A stretch of DNA of 41,543 nucleotides from Chromobacterium sinusclupearum (GTDB taxonomy: Bacteria; Pseudomonadota; Gammaproteobacteria; Burkholderiales; Chromobacteriaceae): NCBI RefSeq assembly GCF_002902845.1, contig NZ_PPTF01000018.1, positions 26,260 to 67,802 of the forward strand. The letters are read 5' to 3'. The notes below the pieces were generated by a model. That model had not been told where the DNA came from, ran no database searches, and saw only the letters and a program-made list of their open reading frames with translations. The position numbers were made by a program, and so were the translations under genes. Positions 11,861 to 20,405 of the stretch are shown here, in pieces. The number at the start of each line of letters is the position of its first letter. Positions within the stretch are counted from its first letter, which is position 1.

Positions 11861-11894
11861 ATGATCGCCGGGAGGATTGAGGCCCGGCGATCAT
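11861..11894 (-). terminator. Stem-loop after the YjdM gene
   Basis: Perfect 12-bp arms ATGATCGCCGGG and CCCGGCGATCAT flank a 10-nt loop, just downstream of the minus-strand YjdM stop. There is no clear T-run after the stem in that direction, so it may act as a 3'-end stabiliser rather than an intrinsic terminator. The rest of the 11684-11901 gap holds nothing I recognise. Confidence 0.55.
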
Positions 11895-11901
11895 CGCCGG
11901 A

Positions 11902-12240
11902 TCAGGCCTTCTTGACGAACTCCGACTTCAGTCCCATCGCGCCGATGCCGTCGATCTTGCAGTCGATGTCGTGGTCGCCGTCCACCAGGCGGATATTCTT
12001 GACCTTGGTGCCGACTTTGACCACCAGCGACGAGCCCTTGACCTTCAAATCCTTGATCACGGTGACGCTGTCGCCATCCTGCAGCACATTGCCGACGGCG
12101 TCGCGCACCACGCGGGCTTCTTCCACGGCGGCGGCGGTCTCGCCGGACCACTCATGGGCGCATTCCGGGCAGACGAACAAGGCGCCGTCCTGATAAGTGA
12201 ATTCCGATCCGCATTGCGGACAGGCGGGCAATTGGCTCAT
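11902..12240 (-). CDS. yjdM: PhnA/YjdM-family zinc-ribbon protein
   Basis: The product has 112 residues from the ATG at 12240, which has AGGA about 7 nt upstream; an extra in-frame ATG at 12255 lacks a good site. The N-terminal zinc ribbon has two Cys pairs (CPQCGSEF and CPECAHEW). The C-terminal part is the KOW/SH3-like barrel of this family ([35 protein letters not shown]). Despite the historical PhnA name, the family has no firmly established phosphonate role. It stands alone between the MFS gene and the mla operon, which has its own terminator at 12370-12405. Confidence 0.9.
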   Translation of the reverse strand: MSQLPACPQCGSEFTYQDGALFVCPECAHEWSGETAAAVEEARVVRDAVGNVLQDGDSVTVIKDLKVKGSSLVVKVGTKVKNIRLVDGDHDIDCKIDGIGAMGLKSEFVKKA

Positions 12241-12369
12241 GGTGTTTCCTGACAAATAAAGAATGAAAAACAGCCGCCCGCGCGCGAAAGGCGCAGGGCG
12301 GCCGGGGTATTGTAACCTTACTGGCGCAAGGGCTGCAGGTCCGCGTGTTTGAGCGGGGGCATGAGCGGC

Positions 12370-12405
12370 AAAAAAACAGCGCGCCGTCCTGGGGGGCGGC
12401 GCGCT
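12370..12405 (-). terminator. Rho-independent terminator after mlaA
   Basis: In the minus direction the 9-bp arms AGCGCGCCG and CGGCGCGCT enclose a 10-nt loop and are followed by seven consecutive T, 20 nt beyond the mlaA stop. It ends the mlaFEDCBA transcript. Confidence 0.93.
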
Positions 12406-12424
12406 TGTCTGGGGCGGTCGGGCC

Positions 12425-13249
12425 TTATTGGGCGGCCGAAGCCGCCGCTTTGACCGAACTTGCCGGCGCCGAACCGTCGACGGCGTGAGCCGCCGGAGCG
12501 GAGCTGTCGCTCTTGCCGCCGGGGCTGTCCATCAGCTCGTCCAGATTCAGGTTGTCCGCCGGCTGGGTCGGATCAGGCTGCCCCAGCTGCTTGGCGCGCA
12601 GCTGCATGTAGACGTCGCGGGTGTAGCTGTAGCGGTCCACCGCGGCGGTATCCAGCAAATTGTCCACGCCCAGATACTTGGCGCGGGTGCTGACGCCATA
12701 CACGCTGTAGAAGGCGATGGCTTCGTTGGTATTGTGATAGATCAGCTTTTCCGGACCCGGGCCGGCCAGCGAGGTGGTCAGGCCGGCGCTGTCGCGCACG
12801 GTGGACGGGCCAAAGAACGGCAGCACGAAGTAGTTGCTGTTTTTCCAGCCCCAGGCGGCCAAGGTGTCGCCAAAGGTGGTCTTGTTGTTCTTCAGGCCGG
12901 CCGGCGTGGCGATGTCGAGCAGGCCGAACAAGCCGAAGCCGGTATTGATCGCCACGCGCATGAAGTCGTTGGCGGCTTTTTCCGGTTCGGCGCGCAACAC
13001 GTTGAAGGCGAAGCTGTAGACGTCCTTCAGGTTGTCGAAGAAATTGCTGACGCCAGTGCGGAGCGGCGAGGGCACTACGGCCTGATAGCCTTGTGCCACC
13101 GGCTTGATCACCCACTGGTCCGCTTTGTCGTTGACCGTGAACATCGTCCGGTTGTACGGCTCGTAGGGATCGTAGGCGGTGCTGGGATTACTGGCGCAGC
13201 CGGCCAGCAACAACGTGGCGGCGACGGCAAGGGTGCGTGCGCGACGCAT
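12425..13249 (-). CDS. mlaA: Outer-membrane phospholipid-removing lipoprotein MlaA (VacJ)
   Basis: The product has 274 residues from the ATG at 13249, with GGAGAG upstream. A lipoprotein signal is visible ([14 protein letters not shown]). The MlaA signature follows: [79 protein letters not shown] and [13 protein letters not shown]. Known MlaA sits as a ring in the outer membrane, removes phospholipids from the outer leaflet and hands them to MlaC. The C-terminal tail (about 40 residues rich in Ala, Ser and Pro) is low-complexity. Last gene of the operon, 1 nt after mlaB. Confidence 0.96.
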   Translation of the reverse strand: MRRARTLAVAATLLLAGCASNPSTAYDPYEPYNRTMFTVNDKADQWVIKPVAQGYQAVVPSPLRTGVSNFFDNLKDVYSFAFNVLRAEPEKAANDFMRVAINTGFGLFGLLDIATPAGLKNNKTTFGDTLAAWGWKNSNYFVLPFFGPSTVRDSAGLTTSLAGPGPEKLIYHNTNEAIAFYSVYGVSTRAKYLGVDNLLDTAAVDRYSYTRDVYMQLRAKQLGQPDPTQPADNLNLDELMDSPGGKSDSSAPAAHAVDGSAPASSVKAAASAAQ

Positions 13250-13250
13250 G

Positions 13251-13538
13251 TCACTCTCCGGAGGATATGAGCGGTTCAAGATTGTACAGGCTGGCCAGCG
13301 AGGACAGGCCTGCCGGCACGCCGCTCAAGGTCAGCCGATGGCCGGCGGCGGCGGAGACGCGATGCGCCTCCAGCAGCAGCGCCAGCGCGGCGGAGTCGGC
13401 GGCTTCGATGCCGGACAGGTCCAGCCGCAGCGGGCCTTGCGCCGCCAAACTGGCCAGCGGCGCCAGCACGGCGCCGCTGCTGGCCATGTCGATGCGGCCG
13501 GACAGGCCGGCCGCGCCAGGTGCGGTAAGGTTCAGCAT
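13251..13538 (-). CDS. mlaB: STAS-domain protein MlaB
   Basis: The product has 95 residues and is essentially a single STAS domain: LRLDLSGIEAADSAALALLL followed by EAHRVSAAAGHRLTLSGVPA. The serine-containing loop ADSAA is the usual conserved STAS position. MlaB binds the cytoplasmic ATPase MlaF and stabilises the MlaFEDB complex. Its start overlaps the mlaC stop by one base (TGATG), and its stop lies 1 nt before mlaA, so it is fully embedded in the operon. Confidence 0.9.
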   Translation of the reverse strand: MLNLTAPGAAGLSGRIDMASSGAVLAPLASLAAQGPLRLDLSGIEAADSAALALLLEAHRVSAAAGHRLTLSGVPAGLSSLASLYNLEPLISSGE

Positions 13539-14176
13539 CAGCCTTTGCTCTTGGTGGCGGGCGCGGCGGCAACCGGCGCGGCATTCTTGTCCTGCAGCAG
13601 CTTGATCAGGCCGTCCACGCCAGTCTTGCGGATCTCCTCGTTGAAGCTGTTGCGGTACACGGTGACCAGGCTGGCGCCTTCCACGCTGACGTTGTAAATC
13701 TTCCAGCCCTTGTCGCTCTTGTACATCACGTAGTCCACGGCCACCGGGTTGGCGTTGCCCGGCAGGGTCACGCTGGACTTGACGGTGGCGTCCTTGCCGT
13801 TGGCGCTGACGACCGGATTGGGCTGGACGTTGACCTGCGCGGTCTTGAAGCGGGTCATGGTGGTGGAGTAGGTGCGTACCAGCAGGGTCTGGAACTGCTG
13901 GGTCAGCTGGTCGCGCTGCTCAGGGGTGGCCTGGCGCCAGCCCAGGCCGACGGCCAACGCCGTCATGCGCGGGAAGTCGAACAGCGGCACGGCGACGGTT
14001 TCGGCTTGCTGGCGGACTTGCTTGGTGTTCTTGCCGTTGTCCTGCTTCAGGATGTCCAGCACTTGGCGCGAGCCGTCCTTGATGATTTCAACCGGATTGT
14101 CGGAAGCCGCCAGCACGGAGGTGGAAGACAAGCCGAGCATGAGACAGAGCAGGGTAAATAGCTTTTTCATTTTCAA
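13538..14176 (-). CDS. mlaC: Periplasmic phospholipid carrier MlaC
   Basis: The product has 212 residues with a Sec signal peptide (MKMKKLFTLLCLMLGLSSTS then VLAAS). The MlaC/Ttg2D domain is evident: NPVEIIKDGSRQVLDILKQ, FPRMTALAVGLGWRQATPEQ, FQTLLVRTYSTTMTRFK, VDYVMYKSDKGWKIYNVSVE and GASLVTVYRNSFNEEIRK. It ferries a phospholipid between MlaA and the inner-membrane MlaFEDB complex. It follows mlaD after an 80-nt gap containing GC-rich hairpins. Confidence 0.96.
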   Translation of the reverse strand: MKMKKLFTLLCLMLGLSSTSVLAASDNPVEIIKDGSRQVLDILKQDNGKNTKQVRQQAETVAVPLFDFPRMTALAVGLGWRQATPEQRDQLTQQFQTLLVRTYSTTMTRFKTAQVNVQPNPVVSANGKDATVKSSVTLPGNANPVAVDYVMYKSDKGWKIYNVSVEGASLVTVYRNSFNEEIRKTGVDGLIKLLQDKNAAPVAAAPATKSKG

Positions 14177-14238
14177 TATTCCATTTTCGCGAATCTTGCG
14201 GCGCCGGCCGCAATCATGGCGTCGGCGCCGCGTGGGGG

Positions 14239-14252
14239 CCGGCCAAGGCCGG
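14239..14252. other. Intercistronic hairpin between mlaD and mlaC
   Basis: CCGGCC-AA-GGCCGG lies in the only sizeable gap inside the mla operon (14177-14256), with further GC-rich inverted repeats beside it. It could tune relative mlaD/mlaC expression or mRNA stability; this is inference only. Confidence 0.35.
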
Positions 14253-14256
14253 ACGG

Positions 14257-14733
14257 TTATTTCGACTGGCTGCTGTTGTCCTTGCCGGTAAAGCCGGTCA
14301 TGAATTTGCCGATCAGCTGTTCCAGCACCATGGCCGAGGAGGTGATGGTGATGATGCCGCCCGGCGCCAGATTGTTTTCCGAGCCGCCCTGCTGCAGGCC
14401 GATGTACTGTTCGCCCAGCAGGCCGGAGGTCAGGATGGAGGCGCTGACGTCGTCGCTGAGCAGATACTGCTTGTCGATGTTCATCGCCACGCGGGCGCGG
14501 TAAGTCTTGGGGTCGAGCCGGATGTCGGTCACGCGGCCCACCACCACGCCTGCTTCCTTGACCGGCGCCTTCGCCTTCAGGCCGCCGACGTTGTCGAAGT
14601 CGGCGTATACCACATAGGTTTGCGCGGCGCTTTGCGGTGTCAGATTAGCCACTTTCAGCGACAGGAAGGTGACGGCGGCAATGCCCAATGCGACAAAGAT
14701 GCCGACCCATAGATCAATGGTAGAGCGTTTCAT
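14257..14733 (-). CDS. mlaD: MCE-domain phospholipid transport protein MlaD
   Basis: The product has 158 residues from the ATG at 14733, with AGGA 9 nt upstream; the longer open frame above it overlaps mlaE and is not real. One N-terminal membrane anchor (STIDLWVGIFVALGIAAVTF) is followed by an MCE domain (TYVVYADFDNVGGLKAKAPV, KEAGVVVGRVTDIRLDPKTY, ASILTSGLLGEQYIGLQQGG). MlaD forms a periplasmic hexameric ring over MlaE, giving a hydrophobic channel for lipids. It lies 11 nt after mlaE. Confidence 0.95.
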   Translation of the reverse strand: MKRSTIDLWVGIFVALGIAAVTFLSLKVANLTPQSAAQTYVVYADFDNVGGLKAKAPVKEAGVVVGRVTDIRLDPKTYRARVAMNIDKQYLLSDDVSASILTSGLLGEQYIGLQQGGSENNLAPGGIITITSSAMVLEQLIGKFMTGFTGKDNSSQSK

Positions 14734-14744
14734 TCGTTTTTTTC

Positions 14745-15530
14745 CTAGAACATGAAGGCGGTCAGCACGAAGTCCAGCGCCAGGATCACCAGTGCCGAGG
14801 TGACCACGGTGCGGGTGGTGGCGGCCGACACGCCGGCGGCGGTCGGATTGGCGTCGTAACCTTCGAACACGGCGATCAGCGTGACGGCCACGCCGAAGCA
14901 CAGGCTCTTGATCAGGCCGTTGATCACGTCATAGTGCAGGTCCACATTGCCCTGCATCTGCGACCAGAAGGTGCCGGCATCCAGGCCTATCATCACCACG
15001 CCCACCAGATAGCCGCCGAACACGCCGACGACGTTGAACAGCGCGGCCAGGATGGGCATGGAGATCACGCCGGCCCAGAAGCGCGGCGCGACGACGCGGG
15101 CGATCGGGTCCACCGCCATCACGCTCATCGCGTCCAGCTGCTCGGTGGTTTTCATCAGGCCGATTTCGGCCGTCATCGCGCTGCCGGCGCGGCTGGCGAA
15201 CAAGAGCGCGGCCAGCACCGGTCCCAGCTCGCGCAGCAGTGCCAGCGCCACCATGGCGCCCAGCGCGTCGGCGGAGCCGAACTTGACCAGCGTGGTGTAG
15301 CCCTGCAGGCCCAGCACCATGCCGACGAACAGGCCTGACACCACGATGATGATCAGCGACATCACGCCGGCGAAGTAGATCTCGCGTATGGTCAGCTGCA
15401 GCCGCAGCAGGCTCTGCCCGCTGTTGGCCAGGATGGCCAGCAGGAAACGGCTGATAAAGCCCAGCCGCCACACCGCGTTGATGGTGAGGTGGCCGAGGCG
15501 GCGCAGCGGCGAAGTCATCCAATCAAGCAT
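14745..15530 (-). CDS. mlaE: MlaE phospholipid ABC permease
   Basis: The product has 261 residues from the ATG at 15530, which has a near-perfect AAGGAGG five bases upstream. MlaE-family motifs are present: QLTIREIYFAGVMSLIIIVV, GLFVGMVLGLQGYTTLVKFG, RELGPVLAALLFASRAGSAM and TAEIGLMKTTEQLDAMSVMA. It is a multi-helix inner-membrane permease that pairs with MlaF. The start overlaps the end of mlaF by 8 nt. Confidence 0.96.
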   Translation of the reverse strand: MLDWMTSPLRRLGHLTINAVWRLGFISRFLLAILANSGQSLLRLQLTIREIYFAGVMSLIIIVVSGLFVGMVLGLQGYTTLVKFGSADALGAMVALALLRELGPVLAALLFASRAGSAMTAEIGLMKTTEQLDAMSVMAVDPIARVVAPRFWAGVISMPILAALFNVVGVFGGYLVGVVMIGLDAGTFWSQMQGNVDLHYDVINGLIKSLCFGVAVTLIAVFEGYDANPTAAGVSAATTRTVVTSALVILALDFVLTAFMF

Positions 15531-16341
15531 GTGCGCCTCCTTGCAGGCCCAGGTCGGCCGCCAGGGAGGTGGCGGCCGGATAACTGTAATGCACCGGGCC
15601 ATCGGCCTCGCCGTTGACGAACTGGCGCACCCACGGCGAATCGGAGTTGCGCACTTCGTCCGGCGAACCTTGGGCGATGACTTGGCCGCCGGCGACGAAC
15701 AGCACGTGATCGACGATTTCCAGCGATTTGTGCACGTCGTGCGTCACCATCACCGCGGTGGTGCCGAGCGCGTCGTTGAGTTTCTTGATCAACAGCGCGA
15801 TCACGCCCAGCGAGATCGGGTCCAGGCCGGTGAACGGCTCGTCGTACAGCATCAGCTGCGGATCGAGCGCGATGGCGCGCGCCAGCGCCACGCGGCGCGC
15901 CATGCCGCCGGACAGCTCGGCCGGCATCAGCTTCTGGGTGCCGCGCAGGCCTACCGCTTCCAGCTTCAGGGTGACGAGGTCGCGGATCATGCTTTCCGGC
16001 AGCTTGGTGTGTTCGCGCAGCGGGAAGGCGACGTTCTCCGCCACGTTGAGGTCGGTGAACAGCGCGCCAAACTGGAACAGCATCCCCATGCGGCGGCGGT
16101 GCTGGTACAGGTCGGCCTTGCTCATCCGCGCGATGTCCACGCCGTCGATCAGCACCTGGCCGGATTGCGGCCGGATCTGGCCGGAGATCAGCCGCAGCAG
16201 CGTGGTCTTGCCGCTGCCGCTGCCGCCCATGACGGCAACCAGCTTGCCGCGCGGCACGCCGAGAGTGAGGTTTTTCAGGATGGGCCGGTCGCCGTAGGCG
16301 AAGCTGACGTTCCTGAATTCAATGAAATAGTCTGAGGACAC
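15523..16341 (-). CDS. mlaF: MlaF phospholipid ABC ATPase
   Basis: The product has 272 residues. It has Walker A GGSGSGKTT, signature LSGGMARRVALARA, Walker B LMLYDEPFTGLDP and H-loop VMVTHDVHKSLEI. The start is a GTG at 16341 with GGAA six bases upstream; no ATG is better placed, and the early residues (SSDYFIEFRNVSFAYGDRPI) fit the family. First gene of mlaFEDCBA, preceded by a 346-nt gap that should hold the operon promoter. Confidence 0.95.
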   Translation of the reverse strand: MSSDYFIEFRNVSFAYGDRPILKNLTLGVPRGKLVAVMGGSGSGKTTLLRLISGQIRPQSGQVLIDGVDIARMSKADLYQHRRRMGMLFQFGALFTDLNVAENVAFPLREHTKLPESMIRDLVTLKLEAVGLRGTQKLMPAELSGGMARRVALARAIALDPQLMLYDEPFTGLDPISLGVIALLIKKLNDALGTTAVMVTHDVHKSLEIVDHVLFVAGGQVIAQGSPDEVRNSDSPWVRQFVNGEADGPVHYSYPAATSLAADLGLQGGAHA

Positions 16342-16687
16342 GAAATTTCCAAACAGCTTGCAAGGAGAGTCCGCTGTATGACCCGAGCGCTACGGCGAAA
16401 TTCCGCCGTTGGCGCCGCGGTGGCGGAACGGAGCTGCGACGCGAGGAAGTACACGGCAATCGCCGGGCGGGCCGATTTTATGGAAGCGTGCTATTCCGTA
16501 CGCGAATAGCCGGATTTTATAGCGTTGGCGGCTTAGCGCCAAATATAGCTATGTTACCAAGTGCAAAATTGACGCAGCATCAACAATATTGACATTGTTT
16601 GATTGACAGCGTGGACCGGAGCGTGTCCGGCGGGCGGGCGCCGCCGCAGGGGAGATGACGGGCCGGCAGGGCCTGCCCGTCCAGGGT
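16342..16687. other. Structured intergenic region upstream of mlaF
   Basis: This 346-nt stretch lies between the mlaF start and the dapD end, both on the minus strand, and has no plausible gene. Inverted repeats visible are TTCCGCC/GGCGGAA (16401-16428), GCTATTC/GAATAGC (16490-16510), TTGGCG/CGCCAA (16525-16542) and AACAAT/ATTGTT (16582-16599). The 16500-16610 part is AT-rich against a GC-rich background and is the likely mla promoter area. Alternative GC-rich stems near 16655-16680 may end the dap transcript, but no T-run follows them. Confidence 0.5.
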
Positions 16688-17509
16688 TTACACGCCGCGC
16701 AGCAGTTCGTTGATGCTGGTCTTGCTGCGGGTCTGCGCATCCACTTTCTTGACGATCACGGCGCAGTACAGGCTGTGGCTGCCGTCCTTGGACGGCAGGT
16801 TGCCGGACACCACCACCGAGCCCGGGGGCACGCGGCCGTACATCACTTCGCCGGTTTCGCGGTCGTAGATCTTGGTGGACTGGCCGATGTAGACGCCCAT
16901 CGAGATCACCGAGCCTTCGCCGACGATCACGCCTTCGACGATTTCCGAACGCGCGCCGATGAAGCAGTTGTCCTCGATGATGGTCGGGTTGGCCTGCAGC
17001 GGCTCCAGCACGCCGCCGATACCGACGCCGCCGGACAGGTGCACGTTCTTGCCGATCTGGGCGCAGGAGCCGACGGTGGCCCAGGTGTCCACCATGGTGC
17101 CTTCATCGACATAGGCGCCGATGTTGACGTAGGACGGCATCAGCACGGTGTTCTTGGCGATGAAGCTGCCCTTGCGCGCCACGGCGCCCGGCACCACGCG
17201 GAAACCGGCTTCCTGGAAGCGGGCCTGGCTCCACTCGGCGAACTTGGTGTCCACCTTGTCGAAATAGCGGTTGACGCCGTCGTCCAGCACGGCGTTGTCG
17301 CGGATGCGGAAGGACAGCAGCACGGCTTTCTTCACCCACTGGTTCACCACCCATTCGTCGCCATGTTTCTCCGCGACGCGCAGGTGGCCGTTGTCCAGTT
17401 CTGCGATGACCTGCTCGATGGCGGCTTTCAGTTCCGGCGATACGGTGGCGGGGGTGATTTCGGCGCGTTTCTCGAATGCCTGCTCGATCAGGCTTTGGAT
17501 CGGATGCAT
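16688..17509 (-). CDS. dapD: 2,3,4,5-tetrahydropyridine-2,6-dicarboxylate N-succinyltransferase
   Basis: The product has 273 residues from the ATG at 17509, which has AAAGGA nine bases upstream; this matches the usual DapD length, and the extra 13 residues from 17548 are unlikely. The N-terminal helical domain ([20 protein letters not shown]) is followed by left-handed beta-helix hexapeptides ([60 protein letters not shown]). It succinylates tetrahydrodipicolinate in the lysine/meso-diaminopimelate pathway. It lies 75 nt downstream of dapC, whose product acts in the next step. Confidence 0.97.
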   Translation of the reverse strand: MHPIQSLIEQAFEKRAEITPATVSPELKAAIEQVIAELDNGHLRVAEKHGDEWVVNQWVKKAVLLSFRIRDNAVLDDGVNRYFDKVDTKFAEWSQARFQEAGFRVVPGAVARKGSFIAKNTVLMPSYVNIGAYVDEGTMVDTWATVGSCAQIGKNVHLSGGVGIGGVLEPLQANPTIIEDNCFIGARSEIVEGVIVGEGSVISMGVYIGQSTKIYDRETGEVMYGRVPPGSVVVSGNLPSKDGSHSLYCAVIVKKVDAQTRSKTSINELLRGV

Positions 17510-17584
17510 CTGGTTTAGTCCTTTGGCAATGTGAATCGAAGTCGTCATCTAAATCATTCAATCTGGTCGGGGTGGTTCGAAAGC

Positions 17585-18790
17585 TCAGGCCGAGCTGGCC
17601 GGCTGGCGGCTGCGGCAGAACGCAACCATTCTATGCGCGGCGGCCAGGCACTCCGCCGTCTCGGCCACCAGCGCGATGCGGATATAGCCGCTGCCGGGGT
17701 TGCCGCCGTGGGCGTCGCGGGCCAGGTAGCTGCCCGGCAGCACCGTCACGTGTTCTTGTTCGAACAGCGCGCGGGCAAAGCCGACGTCGTCGCCGTCCGG
17801 CACCTTGGCCCACAGATAGAAGCCGGCATCGGGCATGGCGACGTCCAGCACCGGCGCCAACAGCGGCAGCACGGCGGCGAATTTGGCGGCATAGGCCGCC
17901 CGGTTGGACTCGACGTGCGCCTCGTCGTTCCAGGCGGCGATGCTGGCCGCTTGCACCGTCAGGCTCATCGCGCTGCCGTGATAGGTGCGGTAAAGCAGGA
18001 ATTTCTCCAGGATGGTGGCGTCGCCGGCGACGAAGCCGGAGCGCATGCCCGGCACATTGGAGCGCTTGGACAAGCTGGTCAGCATCACCAGCCTGTCCAG
18101 GCCGCGGCCCAGCGCGCGCGCGACGGACAGGCCGCCCAGCGGCGGCTCGTCGAAGTAAATTTCCGAATAGCACTCGTCGCTGGCGATCACGAAACCGTAG
18201 CGGTCGGACAGCGCGAACAGCTTGTCCCAGTCCGCCAGGCCCATCACCGCGCCGGTGGGGTTGCCCGGGCTGCAGACGATCACCAACTGAGCGCGGCGCC
18301 AGACGGTGTCCGGCACGCTGTCCCAGTCCGGCTGGAAGCGACGCGCCGCCTCGCAGTTCAGGTAGTACGGTTCGGCGCCGGCCAGCAGTGCCGCGCCCTC
18401 GTAAATCTGGTAAAAAGGATTGGGAGAGATCACTACCGGTTTGTCGCCGCCGCTGGCGTCGATCAAACACTGCGTCAGCGCGAACAATGCCTCGCGGCTG
18501 CCGTTGACCGGCAGCACCTGGCGCGCCGGATCCAGCGCCACGCCATAGCGGCGCTCGGCCCAGGCGGCGCAGGCCTGGCGCAAGGCCGGGGAGCCCTGGG
18601 TGGCCGGATAGCCGGACAAACCGGCCAGATTGGCGCACAGCGCGTCCTTCACCAACTGCGGCGCCGGGTGCTTGGGCTCGCCCATGGCCAGGCTGATGTG
18701 CGGCAGCTCGGATGGCGGCTCGGCGCCAGCCAGCAGCGCGGCCAGCCTTTGGAACGGGTACGGATGCAATTGGGCCAGGCGGGGGTTCAA
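17585..18790 (-). CDS. dapC: Succinyldiaminopimelate aminotransferase
   Basis: The product has 401 residues, a fold-type I PLP aminotransferase. The Schiff-base lysine is K242 in SLSKRSNVPGMRSGF, and other motifs include LSGYPATQGSPALRQACAAW, SPGNPTGAVMGL and YGFVIASDECYSEIYFDEPP. The N-terminus (MNPRLAQLHPYPFQRLAALL) is typical of proteobacterial DapC. It converts N-succinyl-2-amino-6-oxopimelate to N-succinyl-LL-diaminopimelate with glutamate as donor. Adjacent dapD makes the assignment firm. Divergent from the EamA gene, with 53 nt between starts. Confidence 0.93.
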   Translation of the reverse strand: MNPRLAQLHPYPFQRLAALLAGAEPPSELPHISLAMGEPKHPAPQLVKDALCANLAGLSGYPATQGSPALRQACAAWAERRYGVALDPARQVLPVNGSREALFALTQCLIDASGGDKPVVISPNPFYQIYEGAALLAGAEPYYLNCEAARRFQPDWDSVPDTVWRRAQLVIVCSPGNPTGAVMGLADWDKLFALSDRYGFVIASDECYSEIYFDEPPLGGLSVARALGRGLDRLVMLTSLSKRSNVPGMRSGFVAGDATILEKFLLYRTYHGSAMSLTVQAASIAAWNDEAHVESNRAAYAAKFAAVLPLLAPVLDVAMPDAGFYLWAKVPDGDDVGFARALFEQEHVTVLPGSYLARDAHGGNPGSGYIRIALVAETAECLAAAHRMVAFCRSRQPASSA

Positions 18791-18843
18791 GGCGTCTCTC
18801 CATCAAAAATTCGGCACGGCAATCGACCATCTTAAGAACAGCG

Positions 18844-19755
18844 ATGACACCTGTAAAACAAAAATTTCTCGCCACTTCCGGCATCCTCACCACGGCGCTG
18901 GTATGGGCGCTGATGTGGTACCCGTTCCGCAGCCTCAGCCAACAGGGCGTCAGCGTGCCGATGGCCTCCTTGGGAACGTATCTGATCACCATCGCCCTGG
19001 GCGTGACGTTGTTCTTCAAGCTGTACCGGCGGCAGTTCCGTTTCGAGCCGCCCCTGTTGTTGCTGATGCTGGTATTCGGCTGGTGCAACTTCAGCTACAC
19101 CATGGCGGTGGCCGAGGGGCAGGTGATGCGCGTGCTGCTGTTGTTTTACCTGTCGCCGCTGTGGACCGCGCTGTTTTCGCGATTACTGCTGCATGAGAAG
19201 CTGACCCGCAGCGGCTGGCTGGTGGTAGCGCTGTCGCTGCTGGGGTGCTTTGTGTTCCTCTACCGGCCTGGGTTGTTGTCCGGCGCCTTGCCGTTGACGC
19301 AGGGCTACGAATGGCTGGCGTTGTCAGGCGGCATGGCTTTCGCCTTTGGCAACGTGGTCAGCCGCAGGCTGCACACCATTCCGATCGTGGTGAAGTCGGC
19401 GACCATCTGGTTCGGCGTGGCGTTTTTTGGCGCGGCCAGCCTGTTCCAGAGCGGCGAGCTGGCCAGCATGTTGACCATCCCGCCGCAGAGCTGGCTGGTG
19501 CTGGGCATCCTGGGGGTGGTGTTGCTGTGCACCAGCGTGATTTCGCAAAATGGCGTGTCCATCCTGCCGGCGACGCAGGCGATGACGCTGATGCTGATGG
19601 AGCTGGTGTTCGCCGCGATATCGGCCTATCTGCTGGCCGGCGAAGCGATGACGCTGCAGGAGTGGTTCGGCGGCGCCTTGATCGCCGGCGCCAGCCTGCT
19701 GTCCGGCAAGATGACGCAGCCCGCGCCGCATTCCCGCCCGCAAACCGCGCCATGA
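18844..19755 (+). CDS. EamA/DMT-family inner-membrane transporter
   Basis: The product has 303 residues with about ten predicted membrane segments in two EamA halves (TTALVWALMWYPFRSLSQQG and LSGGMAFAFGNVVSRRLHTI mark their starts). The conserved end of the first half is LLLFYLSPLWTALFSRLLLH with EKLT, and of the second MTLMLMELVFAAISAYLLAG with EAMT. Members export small metabolites or amino acids; the substrate cannot be read from the sequence. Divergent from dapC, and followed 19 nt later by a GNAT gene, probably co-transcribed. Confidence 0.9.
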   Translation: MTPVKQKFLATSGILTTALVWALMWYPFRSLSQQGVSVPMASLGTYLITIALGVTLFFKLYRRQFRFEPPLLLLMLVFGWCNFSYTMAVAEGQVMRVLLLFYLSPLWTALFSRLLLHEKLTRSGWLVVALSLLGCFVFLYRPGLLSGALPLTQGYEWLALSGGMAFAFGNVVSRRLHTIPIVVKSATIWFGVAFFGAASLFQSGELASMLTIPPQSWLVLGILGVVLLCTSVISQNGVSILPATQAMTLMLMELVFAAISAYLLAGEAMTLQEWFGGALIAGASLLSGKMTQPAPHSRPQTAP

Positions 19756-19774
19756 CATGAAGACTGGAGACAAG

Positions 19775-20353
19775 ATGCAGATCAGACCGATGGCGCCGCA
19801 GGACTTCGCGGCGTTCTGGCCGATATTCCGCGACATCGTGGCCGCGCGCGAAACCTATGCTTTCGATCCCGAGATGGACGAAGCAAGCGCCCGCCTGCTG
19901 TGGTGCGAAACGCCGCTGGAGACTTGGTTGGTGGAGGAGCAGGGGGAGATCCTGGGCAGCTATTTTCTGAAACCCAATGCCGCAGGCCCGGGCGGCCATG
20001 TCGGCAATTGCGGCTATATGGTGTCGCCGGCCGCGCGCGGCAAGGGCGTGGCCCGCGCCATGTGCGAGCATTCGCAGCAGCGCGCGCGGACGCGCGGCTT
20101 TCTGGCCCTGCAGTTCAATAGTGTGGTGGCCTGCAATGCGCCGGCGGTGGCGCTGTGGCAGAAGATGGGTTTCGACATCGTCGGCCGGTTGCCGCGCGCC
20201 TATCGCCATGCGACGCAAGGGCTGGTGGACTGCCTGGTGATGTATAAGTGGCTGGGGGACGAAAACAAGCCGGCGATGCCTGAGCCGGTCCAGCTGATCG
20301 GGCGCAAGAATATCGAGGCGCTGGTGTCGCGGCGGCGCAGGCGGGAGGGATGA
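19775..20353 (+). CDS. GNAT-family N-acetyltransferase
   Basis: The product has 192 residues from the ATG at 19775, where CTGGAGA gives a well-spaced ribosome site; an earlier ATG at 19757 has none. The GNAT fold is shown by GNCGYMVSPAARGKGVARAM (acetyl-CoA pyrophosphate loop R/Q-x-x-G-x-G/A type) and by LQFNSVVACNAPAVALWQKM followed by GFDIVGRLPRAY. The acceptor is unknown. It lies 19 nt after the EamA transporter gene, so the pair may handle the same compound. The C-terminus ends in an Arg-rich tail (SRRRRREG). Confidence 0.9.
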   Translation: MQIRPMAPQDFAAFWPIFRDIVAARETYAFDPEMDEASARLLWCETPLETWLVEEQGEILGSYFLKPNAAGPGGHVGNCGYMVSPAARGKGVARAMCEHSQQRARTRGFLALQFNSVVACNAPAVALWQKMGFDIVGRLPRAYRHATQGLVDCLVMYKWLGDENKPAMPEPVQLIGRKNIEALVSRRRRREG

Positions 20354-20361
20354 AATGGAAA

Positions 20362-20394
20362 ACCGCCCGCCCGGCGTGCTGCCGGCCGGGCGGT
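20362..20394 (-). terminator. Intrinsic terminator after the duplicated-domain gene, shared region with GNAT end
   Basis: The arms ACCGCCCG and CGGGCGGT, with inner CCGGC/GCCGG pairing, are followed in the minus direction by TTTTCC. It sits between convergent genes and could act in both directions. Confidence 0.75.
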
Positions 20395-20405
20395 AGCGGC
20401 GAGGC

